Shown here: positions 8,681 through 18,900 of the stretch, piece after piece
How positions within the stretch are numbered: the stretch's first letter is position 1
Layout of the letters: each line of letters begins with the position of its first letter
Source: Novosphingobium terrae
GTDB taxonomy: Bacteria > Pseudomonadota > Alphaproteobacteria > Sphingomonadales > Sphingomonadaceae
Direction: 5' to 3'
Assembly: GCF_017163935.1 (NCBI RefSeq)
Contig: NZ_JABVZR010000001.1
Location: forward strand, 2,356,001-2,420,000
DNA length: 64,000 nt
Notes under the pieces: generated by a model
Database searches by the model: none
What the model was told of the DNA's origin: nothing
The model's input: the letters and a program-made list of their open reading frames with translations, nothing else
Made by a program: the position numbers and the translations under genes

Positions 8681-11578
8681 ATGAAGTGCATGCTGCTGGC
8701 CGCCTGTGCCGGCAGCATGGTGCTTGTTCAGCCCGGCTTGGCCAAGTCTGCCGGCGCCAAGCCCATTGCGGCAAAGGCGAGCGCGAAAGCGAAAGAGGCC
8801 CCCAAGCCCAGCCAGACATCTGGAAAATGGGCCTTTGAAAAAAGCGACGTGCCGCTCGACCCGGCATGGCGCTTCGGGCGCCTGCCCAGCGGCATGCGCT
8901 ACATCATCCGCCCCAACACCACCCCCAAGGGCGAGGTGGCGGTGCGGATGGAGGTCGGCGCCGGATCGCTCGACGAAAGCGATGCCGAGCGCGGCTATGC
9001 CCATTATGTCGAGCATATGGCCTTTCAGGGCTCGACCCATGTGCCCTCGGGCGAGATGGTCCGCCTGCTGGAGCGGCTGGGTCTGGCCTTCGGCGCCGAC
9101 ACCAACGCCCAGACGACCTTCGATCACACCACCTATCAGCTCGATCTGCCGCGCAACGATCCTTCGCTGATCGACACCGCGCTGATGCTGATGCGCGAAA
9201 CCGCCAGCGAGCTCAAATTCCCCGCCGCCGAAACCACCCGTGAGCGCGGCGTGGTGCTGGCCGAAAAGCGTGACCGCAACAGCTGGTCCTACCGCGCGCT
9301 GGAAAACCGGCTGAACTTTATCGCGCCGGGCGCACGCTATGTGGCGCGCATGCCCATCGGCGTCACCCAGACGCTGGACGCCGCCACGCCCGACACGCTG
9401 CGCGCCTTCTGGGCCCGCAATTACGTGCCCGCCAAAACCACCATCATCGTGGTCGGCGACATCGATCCCGTTGCGGTGGAAGCGGCCATCAAGGCGCATT
9501 TCGGCACATGGAAAGCCGCGCCCTCGCCAGCGCCCGCCAAGGCCGGGCCGATCGATCTGGCCAACAAGGGCCATGCCTCGATCTATCTCGACCCCGCCAG
9601 CCCGGAGCGGATCGACATCACCGCCGAAGGGCCCTGGCTCATCGAGCCCGATACGCAGGCCCAGCGCGATCTCGATACGCTGCGCTCCATCGGCTACGGC
9701 ATCATCCAGCGGCGCCTGCAGCGGCAGGCCACGCAAGCCCATCCGCCCTTCCGTGGGGCCAGCTTCGGCACCTCCGATATGTTGAAGGCCGGGCGCAACT
9801 CCTATCTCTCGATCGAGACCGACGTCGGCAAATGGCATGAGGGGCTGATCGCCGCCGCCACCACATTGCGCCGCGCGCTCGACAGGGGCTTCACTCAGGC
9901 CGAGGTGAACGAGCATATCGCCAACCTCAGGACCAATGCCGAACATGCCGCCGCCGCTCAGGATACCCGCAGCAGCGGCGCGCTGCTGGGCGATGCCTTC
10001 GGCCTGCTGCGCGAGGATTCGGTGCCTTCCACGCCTGCGGCCACGCTGGCGCGCATCGAAAAGCTGATCCCGCGCATCACACCCGCCAGCATATTGGCCG
10101 CGCTGAAGACCGAGACCGTGCCCCTCACCGATCCGCTGATCCGCTTCGAAGGCCCCAAGGCCCCCGAAGGCGGCGAGGCGGCGCTACGCGCGGCGTGGGA
10201 TGAAGGCGTCAAGGCCGCCCTGCCCGAAGAGGCCCAGCAGGCCGAAGTCCCCTTTGCCTACAGAGATTTCGGCCCTGCCGGCAAAGTGGTGGAAGACCAT
10301 CGCGAACCCGACCGCGGCATCCGCGAAGTGCGCTTTGCCAATGGCGTGCGCTTGAACCTGAAACACACCGATCTGGCCAAGGATCAGGTGATGGTGGCGC
10401 TTTCGCTCGATGGCGGCACGATGCTCAACAGCAAGGCTGATCCGCTCGCCGTGATCATGACCCAGGTGCTGGGCAATGGCGGACTTGGCAAGCACAGCCG
10501 CGAGGATCTGCGCACCATGCTGGCCGGGCACAGCTATGGCCTTGGGCTCACCAATGGCGGTGACACATTCATCAGCTCCTCAGGCGTGTTGCCTGCTGAT
10601 CTCGACCTGCAGATGGAGCTGTTGGCCGCCCTGCTCACCGATCCGGGCTATCGGCCCGAGGGCGAGGTGCCCTTCCGCCAGTCGATCGACACGCTGTTTG
10701 CGCAGAGCCGCTCGACACCGGCCGCCGCGCTGGTCTCGCAGTTGGGCGGCATTCTCTCCGATGGCGATCCGCGCTTCACCCGCCAGCCGATCGAGGCCTA
10801 TCGCGCCCAGAATTTTGCCCGGCTGAAGGCCACCATCTCGGATCGCCTTGCCCATGGCGCCATCGAAATCGGCATCGTCGGCGATGTGAATGAAGACAAG
10901 GCCATCGCCTCGGTCGCGCGCACGCTGGGCGCTTTGCCCATGCGTGAGGCCAATTTCCAGCCCTATGCCGGCCGCCGCACCCGGCCTTTCACCGCCAATC
11001 ACACCTTGCGCATCGTGCGCCATGCCGGGGCCAAGGATCAGTCACTGGTCTATCTCGTCTGGCTGACCCGTGATGACAGCGATCCTCAGGAAAAGCAGGT
11101 GCTGAACATGCTGGAGCGCGTGGTGCGCATCCAGCTGACGGAGACCTTGCGCCAGAAGCTGGGCAAGGCCTATTCGCCCGGCTCCAGCAGCGAAACATCG
11201 CGCACTTACAAGGGCTTCGGCCTGTTCACCATCAATGCCTCGGTGGATGTGAAGGATCTGGGCGCCACCCGCGCCGCCATCCGCGAGACGCTGGAAGCGC
11301 TGCGCGACCATGGCGTCAGTCAGGATGTGTTCCAGCGCGCCCGCGCGCCGCTGGTCGAAGGGTTCGACAATGCGCTCAAGAACAATGGCGGCTGGATGGC
11401 GCTGACCATGCGCGCCCAGAGCGAGCCCGACCATATCGAGCGCAATCTGCACGCCAAGGAAAGGCTGATGGCCGTCACGCCCGAGCAAGTACAAGCGGCG
11501 GCGCAGCGCTATCTGACAGACGCGGGCGCGGTAGAATCGGTGGTGCTGCCCGATGGGGTAGACCTGCCCAAGCCGTAA
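8681..11578 (+). CDS. M16 family zinc metallopeptidase
   Basis: A 965-residue periplasmic peptidase of the insulinase/PqqL-like group. It has a signal peptide (hydrophobic stretch to about residue 21), a Lys/Ala-rich linker, then the first M16 domain with the inverted zinc motif HxxEH as HYVEH (108-112). Further M16 domains fill the rest, the C-terminal half carrying the usual inactive copy. The start is a guess between ATG 8681 and non-ATG codons just upstream; 8681 gives a clean signal peptide but has a weak ribosome-binding site. The substrate is unknown. Confidence 0.85.
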   Translation: MKCMLLAACAGSMVLVQPGLAKSAGAKPIAAKASAKAKEAPKPSQTSGKWAFEKSDVPLDPAWRFGRLPSGMRYIIRPNTTPKGEVAVRMEVGAGSLDESDAERGYAHYVEHMAFQGSTHVPSGEMVRLLERLGLAFGADTNAQTTFDHTTYQLDLPRNDPSLIDTALMLMRETASELKFPAAETTRERGVVLAEKRDRNSWSYRALENRLNFIAPGARYVARMPIGVTQTLDAATPDTLRAFWARNYVPAKTTIIVVGDIDPVAVEAAIKAHFGTWKAAPSPAPAKAGPIDLANKGHASIYLDPASPERIDITAEGPWLIEPDTQAQRDLDTLRSIGYGIIQRRLQRQATQAHPPFRGASFGTSDMLKAGRNSYLSIETDVGKWHEGLIAAATTLRRALDRGFTQAEVNEHIANLRTNAEHAAAAQDTRSSGALLGDAFGLLREDSVPSTPAATLARIEKLIPRITPASILAALKTETVPLTDPLIRFEGPKAPEGGEAALRAAWDEGVKAALPEEAQQAEVPFAYRDFGPAGKVVEDHREPDRGIREVRFANGVRLNLKHTDLAKDQVMVALSLDGGTMLNSKADPLAVIMTQVLGNGGLGKHSREDLRTMLAGHSYGLGLTNGGDTFISSSGVLPADLDLQMELLAALLTDPGYRPEGEVPFRQSIDTLFAQSRSTPAAALVSQLGGILSDGDPRFTRQPIEAYRAQNFARLKATISDRLAHGAIEIGIVGDVNEDKAIASVARTLGALPMREANFQPYAGRRTRPFTANHTLRIVRHAGAKDQSLVYLVWLTRDDSDPQEKQVLNMLERVVRIQLTETLRQKLGKAYSPGSSSETSRTYKGFGLFTINASVDVKDLGATRAAIRETLEALRDHGVSQDVFQRARAPLVEGFDNALKNNGGWMALTMRAQSEPDHIERNLHAKERLMAVTPEQVQAAAQRYLTDAGAVESVVLPDGVDLPKP

Positions 11579-11762
11579 GCTATAAAAGCCGGTTCAAATC
11601 GCCTTTTAAATCATACAAACAACCCGGACATCGGGCATTTTATATGGCTTTTTTAAGAACGTGGGCGGCGGGCTGGGTCGCCGGGTAACAAATTGTCACG
11701 ATCTCGCCAAGTGCGTTGCTCACCACCTTGACTGGCCCCCGGCTTCGCCCGAAGAGCCGTTC

Positions 11763-12995
11763 ATGACCCGTACAGATTCCGCCCCCGCGCTGGCCAAGCG
11801 CCAGCCCCTTCTGCCTGCCCGCCTCCCCACAGCCCGTGTGCGTGTCGCCGTCACGCTGCTGCTGGCGGGCAGCCTTGGCCTTGCCGCCTGTTCGGGCAAG
11901 GACAAGGGTAAGACAAAAGGCCCGACGGAAGTCGGCTATTGGGTGGCCAGTGAAAGCACCGTGCCGCTGGAGGTGGAGCTGCCGGGCCGCACCGCGCCCT
12001 ATCGCGTCTCTCAGGTGCGCCCGCAGGTCTCCGGCATCATCGAGAAGCGCCTGTTCGAGGAAGGCGCGATGGTGAAGGCGGGTCAGCCGCTCTATCGCAT
12101 CGATCCCAGCCTGTACCGCGCGGCGGCCAATCAGGCCGAGGCCAATCTCACCAGCGCTCAGGCCAGTGCCGAGGCGGCAAAGATCAAGGCCGACCGCTAC
12201 AAGCCGCTGGCGGCCAGTCAGGCCGTCTCGCAGCAGGATTACACCGATGCCGCCGCCACGGCGCGCACGGCAGCGGCCAGCGTGATGCAAAACCGCGCCG
12301 CGCTGGAAACGGCACGCATCAACCTGCGCTACACCACCGTGCCCGCGCCCTTGTCGGGCCGCATCAGCCGCTCGGCCTTCACCGATGGCGCGCTGGTCAC
12401 GGCGAACCAGACCGATGCGCTGGCCACCATCGCGGTGCTCGATCCGATCTATGTCGATATCCAGCAGAATGCGGCGGATATGATGAAGCTGCGTCAGGCG
12501 CTGGCCGATGGCGGCGCGCAAGCGCGCGAGCCCGACGTCAAGCTGCGGCTGGATGACGGCAAGGATTACGCCCTGCCCGGCAAGCTGGAATTCTCCGAAG
12601 TCACCGTGGATTCCGCCACCGGCACGGTGACGCTGCGCGCGCGCTTCCCCAATTCCAAGGGGCTGCTGCTGCCGGGCCTCTTCGTGCGGGCTCGCCTCAG
12701 CCAGGCGGTGCAGACCAAGGTGATCCTCGTGCCTCAGGGCGCGGTCAGCCGCGATGCCAAGGGCACGGCGACGGTCTATGTCGTGGGTCAGGGCAACAAG
12801 GCCGAGATGCGTCAGGTCACCGCTTTGCGCACCGTGGGTGACAGCTGGGTGGTGACCCAGGGCATCAAGCCGGGCGACAAGGTCATCACGCAAGGCCTGG
12901 GCCTGCTGCGCCCCAATGGCGAGGTGAAGCCCGTGCCGGAAAAGACCGGTCAGGGCTACAAGCTGGACAAAAACGGCGCCCAGAGCGCGAAATAA
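11763..12995 (+). CDS. RND efflux periplasmic adaptor (AcrA/MexA type lipoprotein)
   Basis: A 410-residue membrane-fusion protein that links the inner-membrane pump to the outer-membrane channel. A lipobox LAAC places the lipidated cysteine at residue 43. The order is lipoyl half (RVSQVRPQVSGIIEKRLF, about 82-99), a coiled-coil hairpin rich in Ala/Gln/Glu (about 120-190), second lipoyl half and beta-barrel. GAAGAG lies upstream of ATG 11763. It is the first gene of a three-gene operon with nine bases to the pump. No local regulator is visible. Confidence 0.93.
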   Translation: MTRTDSAPALAKRQPLLPARLPTARVRVAVTLLLAGSLGLAACSGKDKGKTKGPTEVGYWVASESTVPLEVELPGRTAPYRVSQVRPQVSGIIEKRLFEEGAMVKAGQPLYRIDPSLYRAAANQAEANLTSAQASAEAAKIKADRYKPLAASQAVSQQDYTDAAATARTAAASVMQNRAALETARINLRYTTVPAPLSGRISRSAFTDGALVTANQTDALATIAVLDPIYVDIQQNAADMMKLRQALADGGAQAREPDVKLRLDDGKDYALPGKLEFSEVTVDSATGTVTLRARFPNSKGLLLPGLFVRARLSQAVQTKVILVPQGAVSRDAKGTATVYVVGQGNKAEMRQVTALRTVGDSWVVTQGIKPGDKVITQGLGLLRPNGEVKPVPEKTGQGYKLDKNGAQSAK

Positions 12996-13004
12996 GGCTG
13001 ATCC

Positions 13005-16000
13005 ATGTCGCGCATTTTCATCGATCGGCCGATTTTCGCATGGGTGATCGCCATCATCACCATGATGATCGGCGTGGGCGCCTTGCTATCGCTGCCCGTC
13101 CAGCAGTTCCCTGACATCGCCCCGCCTCAGGTCAACGTCAACGCCACCTATCCGGGCGCCTCGGCCGCCACGCTGGAAAGCAGCGTGACGCAGGTGATCG
13201 AGCAGCAGCTGACCGGCATCGACGGCCTGCTCTATTTCAGCTCGACCTCCAGCTCGGCCGGCACGGTCAGCATCAATGCCACCTTCGTGAAGGGCACCAA
13301 CCCTGACATCGCGCAGGTGCAGGTGCAGAACAAGGTGCAGCAGGCGCTCACCCGCCTGCCGGCTCAGGTGCAGGCGCAGGGCGTGCGCGTCACGAAGTCC
13401 AACCCCGACTTCCTGATGATCGCCGCCTTCTACGACACCTTCGACAAATCAACCAACATCGACGTCTCCGACTTTATGGTCAGCCATATGCAGGAGACGA
13501 TCGGGCGCATTCAGGGCGTGGGCCAGACGCAGGTCTATGGCTCGCAATATGCCATGCGCATCTGGCTCGATCCCAACAAGCTGGCCAGCTATTCCCTGAT
13601 GCCCAGCGACATCACCACGGCCATCACCGCGCAGAACGCCGAAGTGGCGGCGGGCGAGGTCGGCGCCGTGCCCAGCCCGGCAGGCCAGATGCTGGACGCC
13701 ACGGTGACGGCGCAGTCACGCCTGCAGACGCCGGATCAATTCGCCCAGATCGTGGTGAAGACGCAGGCCAATGGCGCCAATGTGCTGCTCAAGGACGTGG
13801 CCCGCATCGAGCTGGGCGCGGAGAGCTATGGCGTGATCAGCCGCGTCAACGGCCATCCGGGCGCGGCGCTGGCAGTTTCGCTCTCGCCGGGCGCGGACGC
13901 GCTGGCCACCGCCGAACTGGTCAAGGCCGAGTTCGAAAAGCAGAAGCTGCCCCCCGGCTACCAATATGCCTTTGCCAATGACTCCACACGCTTCATCACC
14001 AAATCGGTGCATGACGTGGTGGAAACGCTGGTGGAAGCCATCGTGCTGGTCGTCATCGTGATGTTCGTCTTCCTGCAGAGCTGGCGCGCCACGCTGATCC
14101 CGGCCATCGCCGTGCCGGTGGTGCTGCTCGGCACCTTCGGGGTGTTTGCCGCCTTCGGCTATTCGATCAACACGCTAACGCTCTTCGGCATGGTGCTGGC
14201 CATCGGCCTGCTGGTGGACGATGCCATCGTGGTGGTCGAGAATGTCGAACGCCTGATGCATGAAAACCCCGGCATGAGCCCGCGCGATGCCACCATCGAA
14301 TCAATGAAGGAAATCTCGGTCGCGCTGGTGGCCATCGCGCAGGTGCTCTCTGCCGTGTTCCTGCCGATGGCCTTCTTCGGCGGCTCGACCGGCGTGATCT
14401 ATCGCCAGTTCTCGCTGACCATCGTGGCGGCCATGGCGCTGTCGGTGATGGTGGCGCTGATCCTGTCGCCCGCGCTGACGGCCACGCTGCTCAAGCGGCC
14501 CGAGGATGAGGATGAAACCAGCCTGATCGGCCGCGCCAGCCACTGGATGCGCGAGAAGTTCGAGAAGTACTTCGGCAAGCTGGTCGGCTGGTACTATCCC
14601 CGCGCTGAAAAGGTGGCCCACAAGAAGCGCATCCCGCTGATCAGCTATGTGGCGATGCTGGTGCTGCTGGCCTTCCTGTTCATGCGCCTGCCCACCGGCT
14701 TCCTGCCCAATGAGGATCAAGGCTTTGGCCAGCTCAGCCTCCAGCTGCCCTCGGGCGCGACCATCGAGCGCACCCAGCAGGCACAGCTCGCGGTCGAGAA
14801 ATATTTCCTCGATCACGAAAGCAAGAATGTCGATACGGTGCTGACCGTGGCGGGCGGCGGCGGTGGCGGCAACGGCCAGAATGCGGGCCGCGGCTTTATC
14901 TCGCTCACCGATTGGGACGATCGCCCCGGCGACCAGAACACCGCCGAGGCCATCACCAACCGCGCCACCAAGGCGATGAGCGGCTTCCGCGATCTGGAGT
15001 TTTATGCGCTTCAGCCACCGATCGTGCGCGGCCTCGGGCAGGCCACCGGCTTTCAGGCCGAGTTGCAAAACACCGGCGGCCTCTCGCGCGAGGAGTTCGC
15101 CAAGGTGCGCGATTCGGTGCTGGCCGATTGCCGTGCGGACAAGCGCCTCGCCAACGTCCGCCTGACCAACCTGCCCGATCAGCCGACGCTGAAAATCAGC
15201 ACCGATACGCAGAAGCTGCAGGCGCTGGGCATCACGGCGGCCAATGTGAACAACACCTTGTCCACCGCCTGGGGCGGCACCTATGTCAATGACTTCGTGG
15301 ACCGCGACCGTGTGAAACGCGTCTATGTGATGGGCGACGGACCGTTCCGCTCGCGCCCGGAAGACCTCAACAACTGGCATGTGCGCGGCGCAGACGGGCA
15401 GATGGTGCCCTTCTCCACCTTCGCCACGGCCAGCTGGGGCAAGGCGCCGACATCGCTGCTGCGCTTCAACGCCATCTCCAACTATGAGTTCTCGGGCCAG
15501 CCTGCCTCGGGCTATTCCTCGGGCGATGCGATGAACACCTTCCAGGAGATCGTCGAGAAATATCCGGGTGTCGGCGTGGCCTGGTCGGGCACCTCCTATC
15601 AGGAGCGGCTGGCGGGCGGTCAGGCGCCGATCCTCTATGGCGTTTCGCTGATCGTGGTCTTCCTGTGCCTTGCCGCGCTTTATGAAAGCTGGAGTGTGCC
15701 GGTGGCCGTGCTGCTGGTGATCCCGCTGGGTCTGGTGGGCGCTGTCGCCATGGTGACGCTGCGGGGCCTCGAAAATGACGTCTATCTGCAGATCGGCCTT
15801 ACCACCACCATGGGTCTGGCGGCGAAAAACGCGATCCTGATGATCGAATTCGCCGAGGCCGAGGTCCATAAGGGCAAGGGCATTCTGGAGGCGGCGCTCA
15901 ATTCGGCGCGCATCCGCCTGCGCCCGATCCTGATGACCAGCTGCGCCTTTATCTTCGGCGTGCTGCCGCTGGCGCTGGCCCATGGCGCAGGCGCCAATGC

Positions 16001-16166
16001 GCGCATCGCCATCGGCACCGCGGTGATCGGCGGCATGCTGACGGCCACGGTGCTGGCGGTGTTCTTCATCCCGCTGTTCTTCGTGCTGATCCGCCTGACG
16101 CTGAAGGAGCAGTGGGAGAAGTGGACCCGCAAGAAGGGCGGTAACGTGCAGGAGGCACAGGCATGA
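13005..16166 (+). CDS. RND multidrug efflux pump (HAE1, AcrB/MexB type)
   Basis: A 1053-residue inner-membrane proton/drug antiporter. It opens with the family signature SRIFIDRPIFAWVIAI and has two sets of six transmembrane helices flanking large periplasmic loops. The proton-relay region GLLVDDAIVVVENVER in TM4 carries the paired aspartates, and the matching lysine region GLAAKNAILMIEFA in TM10 is intact. Its length is standard for HAE1 pumps. AAGG precedes the ATG and the stop overlaps the channel gene by four bases. Substrates cannot be read from sequence. Confidence 0.95.
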   Translation: MSRIFIDRPIFAWVIAIITMMIGVGALLSLPVQQFPDIAPPQVNVNATYPGASAATLESSVTQVIEQQLTGIDGLLYFSSTSSSAGTVSINATFVKGTNPDIAQVQVQNKVQQALTRLPAQVQAQGVRVTKSNPDFLMIAAFYDTFDKSTNIDVSDFMVSHMQETIGRIQGVGQTQVYGSQYAMRIWLDPNKLASYSLMPSDITTAITAQNAEVAAGEVGAVPSPAGQMLDATVTAQSRLQTPDQFAQIVVKTQANGANVLLKDVARIELGAESYGVISRVNGHPGAALAVSLSPGADALATAELVKAEFEKQKLPPGYQYAFANDSTRFITKSVHDVVETLVEAIVLVVIVMFVFLQSWRATLIPAIAVPVVLLGTFGVFAAFGYSINTLTLFGMVLAIGLLVDDAIVVVENVERLMHENPGMSPRDATIESMKEISVALVAIAQVLSAVFLPMAFFGGSTGVIYRQFSLTIVAAMALSVMVALILSPALTATLLKRPEDEDETSLIGRASHWMREKFEKYFGKLVGWYYPRAEKVAHKKRIPLISYVAMLVLLAFLFMRLPTGFLPNEDQGFGQLSLQLPSGATIERTQQAQLAVEKYFLDHESKNVDTVLTVAGGGGGGNGQNAGRGFISLTDWDDRPGDQNTAEAITNRATKAMSGFRDLEFYALQPPIVRGLGQATGFQAELQNTGGLSREEFAKVRDSVLADCRADKRLANVRLTNLPDQPTLKISTDTQKLQALGITAANVNNTLSTAWGGTYVNDFVDRDRVKRVYVMGDGPFRSRPEDLNNWHVRGADGQMVPFSTFATASWGKAPTSLLRFNAISNYEFSGQPASGYSSGDAMNTFQEIVEKYPGVGVAWSGTSYQERLAGGQAPILYGVSLIVVFLCLAALYESWSVPVAVLLVIPLGLVGAVAMVTLRGLENDVYLQIGLTTTMGLAAKNAILMIEFAEAEVHKGKGILEAALNSARIRLRPILMTSCAFIFGVLPLALAHGAGANARIAIGTAVIGGMLTATVLAVFFIPLFFVLIRLTLKEQWEKWTRKKGGNVQEAQA

Positions 16167-17599
16167 ACCGCCTGCACGCCCTTGCAGCTTTGGTGAGCCT
16201 GCTGGCCGCCAGCGGCGCACAGGCCGCGCCCAAATCCGATGGCCCGCTGCCAATCCCCGCGCAGTTCCCCTCCGGCCCGGCCTATGCCGCGCCCGGCGTG
16301 GACCAGACGCCCACCTATGCCTATCGCGACGTGCTGGCCGATCCGCGTCTGGTCATCCTGATCGAGCAGGGGCTGGTGCATAATCAGGATATCGCTCAGG
16401 CCGTGGCCAATGTGCAGGCGGCGCAGGCGCAGTTCCGCATCGCCCGCTCCGCGCTGTTTCCGGAGCTGGATGCCAGCGCAGGCTGGACCCATTCGGGCGG
16501 CGACCGCGCTCTGGGCATTTCCAGCAGCAGCAAGGGCGATGCCTTCAACGCGCAGGGCGTGGTTTCGTCCTATGAACTCGATCTGTTCGGGCGGCTGCGC
16601 GATCTGACGGCGGCAGCTCGTGCCTCCTATCTTGGCACGCAGGCGGCGGCGCGCAGCGCGCGGCTCTCGGTGGTCTCCAGCATCGCCACGGGCTGGCTGG
16701 CCTATGCCGCCGACACCAGCCTGCTCAAGCTTGCACGGGACACCGAAACGGCGGCCCGGAACAGCGTGCAACTGACGAAAAAGCGCGTCGATGGCGGCGT
16801 GGCGCCTTTGGGCGACCTGCGCAAGGCCGAGATCACCCTGCGCCAGGCCGAGGCCGATATCGCCAGCCAGACCAATGCTCAGGCCGCCGACCTCAATGCC
16901 CTGCGCCTGCTGGTGGGCGATAACATCGATCCCGCCAACCTGCCGCTCAGCCTCACCGACGCCAACCTGCATCTGGCGACGATCCCCACGGGCCTCTCCT
17001 CCGACATTCTCCTGCGCCGCCCCGATGTGATGCAGGCCGAAGATGCGCTGGAAGCCGCCAAGGGCAATGCCGAAGCCGCCCGCGCCGCGCTCTTCCCGAA
17101 AATCACCCTGACCGGCCTGCTGGGCACGGCCAGTTCTGCGCTGGCCAGCATGTTCACCGGCGGCACCTTCGCATGGGCCGGCGGCGCGACGCTCAGCTAC
17201 CCTATCTTCAAGGCCGGCGCCGCCAAGGCCACCGCCCGTCAGGCCGAGGCCCAGCAGCAAGCCTCGCTCGCCGCCTATCGCAAGGCGGTGCAATCGGCCT
17301 TCTCCGACGTCGCCAATGTGCTGGCCCGGCGCGGCACCATCGCCGACCAGCTTGAGGCCAGCACGGCAGCACGCGATGCGGCGGCGGACAATTTCCGACT
17401 CTCCACCCAGCGCTATCAGGGCGGGATCGACACCTACCTCGATGTGCTGACCGCCCAGCAGACGCTCTACACCTCGGAAAAGACGCTGATCGCCACGGTT
17501 CTGGCCGATGGATCGAACCGCGTTTCGCTCTACCGCGCCCTTGGCGGGGACCGTCTGGACGGCGCAGGCAACCCCGCCCAGCCCCGCAACGGCGGCTGA
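16163..17599 (+). CDS. Outer-membrane efflux channel (TolC/NodT family)
   Basis: A 478-residue OprM/NodT-like channel that completes the tripartite pump. It has a cleavable signal peptide ending near AQA (residues 20-22), then two repeated halves of long amphipathic helices with Ala/Gln-rich heptads and the family words LLRRPDV and YPIFKAG. Unlike OprM it lacks a lipobox cysteine, so it is probably not lipidated. Its ATG overlaps the pump stop (ATGA), showing translational coupling. Confidence 0.9.
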   Translation: MNRLHALAALVSLLAASGAQAAPKSDGPLPIPAQFPSGPAYAAPGVDQTPTYAYRDVLADPRLVILIEQGLVHNQDIAQAVANVQAAQAQFRIARSALFPELDASAGWTHSGGDRALGISSSSKGDAFNAQGVVSSYELDLFGRLRDLTAAARASYLGTQAAARSARLSVVSSIATGWLAYAADTSLLKLARDTETAARNSVQLTKKRVDGGVAPLGDLRKAEITLRQAEADIASQTNAQAADLNALRLLVGDNIDPANLPLSLTDANLHLATIPTGLSSDILLRRPDVMQAEDALEAAKGNAEAARAALFPKITLTGLLGTASSALASMFTGGTFAWAGGATLSYPIFKAGAAKATARQAEAQQQASLAAYRKAVQSAFSDVANVLARRGTIADQLEASTAARDAAADNFRLSTQRYQGGIDTYLDVLTAQQTLYTSEKTLIATVLADGSNRVSLYRALGGDRLDGAGNPAQPRNGG

Positions 17600-17705
17600 T
17601 CGACCGAAAAGCGGGCAGGCGGATCAGCCTGCCCCTTGGCTTTTGCGCTTTTCGGGGCCATAGGGGCCGCGATTCCTCTTCGCCGAACAGAAAGGCCCAG
17701 CCCCC

Positions 17706-17942
17706 ATGAAAGTGCGCGTTTTCGTCAGCCTCAAGAACGGCGTGCTCGATCCGCAGGGCCGCGCCATCCATCACGCCATCGAAGGCCTTGGCTTTTCGGG
17801 CGTTTCGGACGTGCGCGCCGGTCGCCTGATCGAGCTGGAAGTCGATGACAGCGTCACCGACGCCGCTCTGGACGAGATGGCCCAGAAGCTGCTCGCCAAT
17901 CAGGTCATCGAGAACTACCGCGTCGAAAGGGTCGCCGCATGA
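17706..17942 (+). CDS. purS: Phosphoribosylformylglycinamidine synthase subunit PurS
   Basis: A 78-residue subunit of the three-part FGAM synthase (PurS-PurQ-PurL). The sequence has the PurS hallmarks: [14 protein letters not shown] at the N-terminus, then ALEGLGF-like and [11 protein letters not shown] words. Its stop overlaps the purQ start by four bases. purL is not in the window. Confidence 0.95.
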   Translation: MKVRVFVSLKNGVLDPQGRAIHHAIEGLGFSGVSDVRAGRLIELEVDDSVTDAALDEMAQKLLANQVIENYRVERVAA

Positions 17943-18616
17943 GTTTCCGCGCTGCCGTCATCACCTTCCCCGGCTCGAACTGCGACCGCGACATGGCGGT
18001 GGCGATCGAGAACGTCTGCGGCGGCGAGGTCCATCGCGTCTGGCACGGCGACGCCGCCCTGCCCGAAGGCCTTGATTTCATCGCCCTGCCCGGCGGCTTC
18101 TCCTATGGCGACTATCTGCGCAGCGGCGCCATGGCCGCCCGTAGCCCCGTGATGCAGGCCGTTGTCGCCGCCGCCAACAAGGGCGTTGCCGTCCTTGGCG
18201 TGTGCAACGGCTTCCAGGTGCTGACCGAAGCCGGCCTGCTGCCCGGCGCGCTGATGCGCAACGCCGGCATCCGCTTCGTCTGCCGCGAGGTGGCACTGAA
18301 CGTCGAGAACAACACGTCGCTCTTCACCAGCCGCTACTTCAAGGACCAGCGCATCACCGTCCCCGTGGCCCATCACGACGGCAACTTCTTCGCCGACGAC
18401 GCCACGCTGGACCGCATCGAGGGCGAGGGCCGCGTGGCCTTCCGCTATGCCGAAGAGGTCAACGGCTCGGCGCGCAACATCGCGGGCGTGCTGAACGAAA
18501 AGGGCAATGTGCTGGGCATGATGCCCCACCCCGAGCGCCATATCGAAAAGGCCCAGGGCGGCATCGATGGCCGCGCGCTGTTCGAAAGCGTGGTGCGGAC
18601 GCTGGTTTCGGCCTGA
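17939..18616 (+). CDS. purQ: Phosphoribosylformylglycinamidine synthase subunit PurQ (glutamine amidotransferase)
   Basis: The 225-residue glutaminase subunit that delivers ammonia to PurL. The class I amidotransferase triad is visible: cysteine in GVCNGFQ (about residue 87) and the later His/Glu pair in PHPERH (about 197-202). The FPGSNCDRD start and [12 protein letters not shown] segment are typical of PurQ. It is translationally coupled to purS and followed by a strong intrinsic terminator. Confidence 0.96.
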   Translation: MSFRAAVITFPGSNCDRDMAVAIENVCGGEVHRVWHGDAALPEGLDFIALPGGFSYGDYLRSGAMAARSPVMQAVVAAANKGVAVLGVCNGFQVLTEAGLLPGALMRNAGIRFVCREVALNVENNTSLFTSRYFKDQRITVPVAHHDGNFFADDATLDRIEGEGRVAFRYAEEVNGSARNIAGVLNEKGNVLGMMPHPERHIEKAQGGIDGRALFESVVRTLVSA

Positions 18617-18641
18617 TCGCTTTCGGGTTTACCGGATTGAA

Positions 18642-18678
18642 GGGCGGCGGGGCTTCGGCTTTGCCGCCTTTTTCTTTT
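18642..18678 (+). terminator. Rho-independent terminator after purQ
   Basis: GGCGGC (18642-18647) pairs with GCCGCC (18663-18668); the stem continues through GGGGC/GCTTT wobble pairs to a TTCG tetraloop and ends in TTTTTCTTTT. It lies 26 bases after the purQ stop. Confidence 0.85.
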
Positions 18679-18700
18679 CGTTAAAGGGAAAAGGGAAAAT

Positions 18701-18888
18701 GCGAGGGGGTTACCCCCTCGCGCTCCCATGAATGTCTTCGTTGCGCCAAGGGTTCAGCCATAGAGCAAGGCCGCAGCGCCGCAGGCATGAAAGCCTCCGG
18801 CGGTGGGACGTTTGCGCTGCACTCTGCCTTGGCACTTCATCCGTGTCGGAAGACGTCTCGGGGGTGCAGGGGGCGTAACGCCCCCTGC
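18701..18888. repeat. Dispersed palindromic element, GCGAGGG type, copy A
   Basis: Starts with a perfect 9-bp hairpin GCGAGGGGG-TTA-CCCCCTCGC (18701-18721), then GCTCCCATG and GTCTTC, a middle with GCGCCGCAGGC...GAAAGCC...CCGGCG, and ends in an inverted GGAAGAC followed by a perfect 10-bp hairpin GCAGGGGGCG-TAA-CGCCCCCTGC (18866-18888). The same words recur at 34113-34156 and, in variant form, at 33066-33152. It fills the gap between purQ and the GGDEF/EAL gene. Confidence 0.6.
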
Positions 18889-18900
18889 TTCAAACCTTCT

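Noticed and set aside
14301..16253. A 650-codon antisense open frame over the RND pump
   Set aside because: Shadow of the pump coding frame; low-complexity His/Gln/Gly/Arg composition and no recognisable domain.
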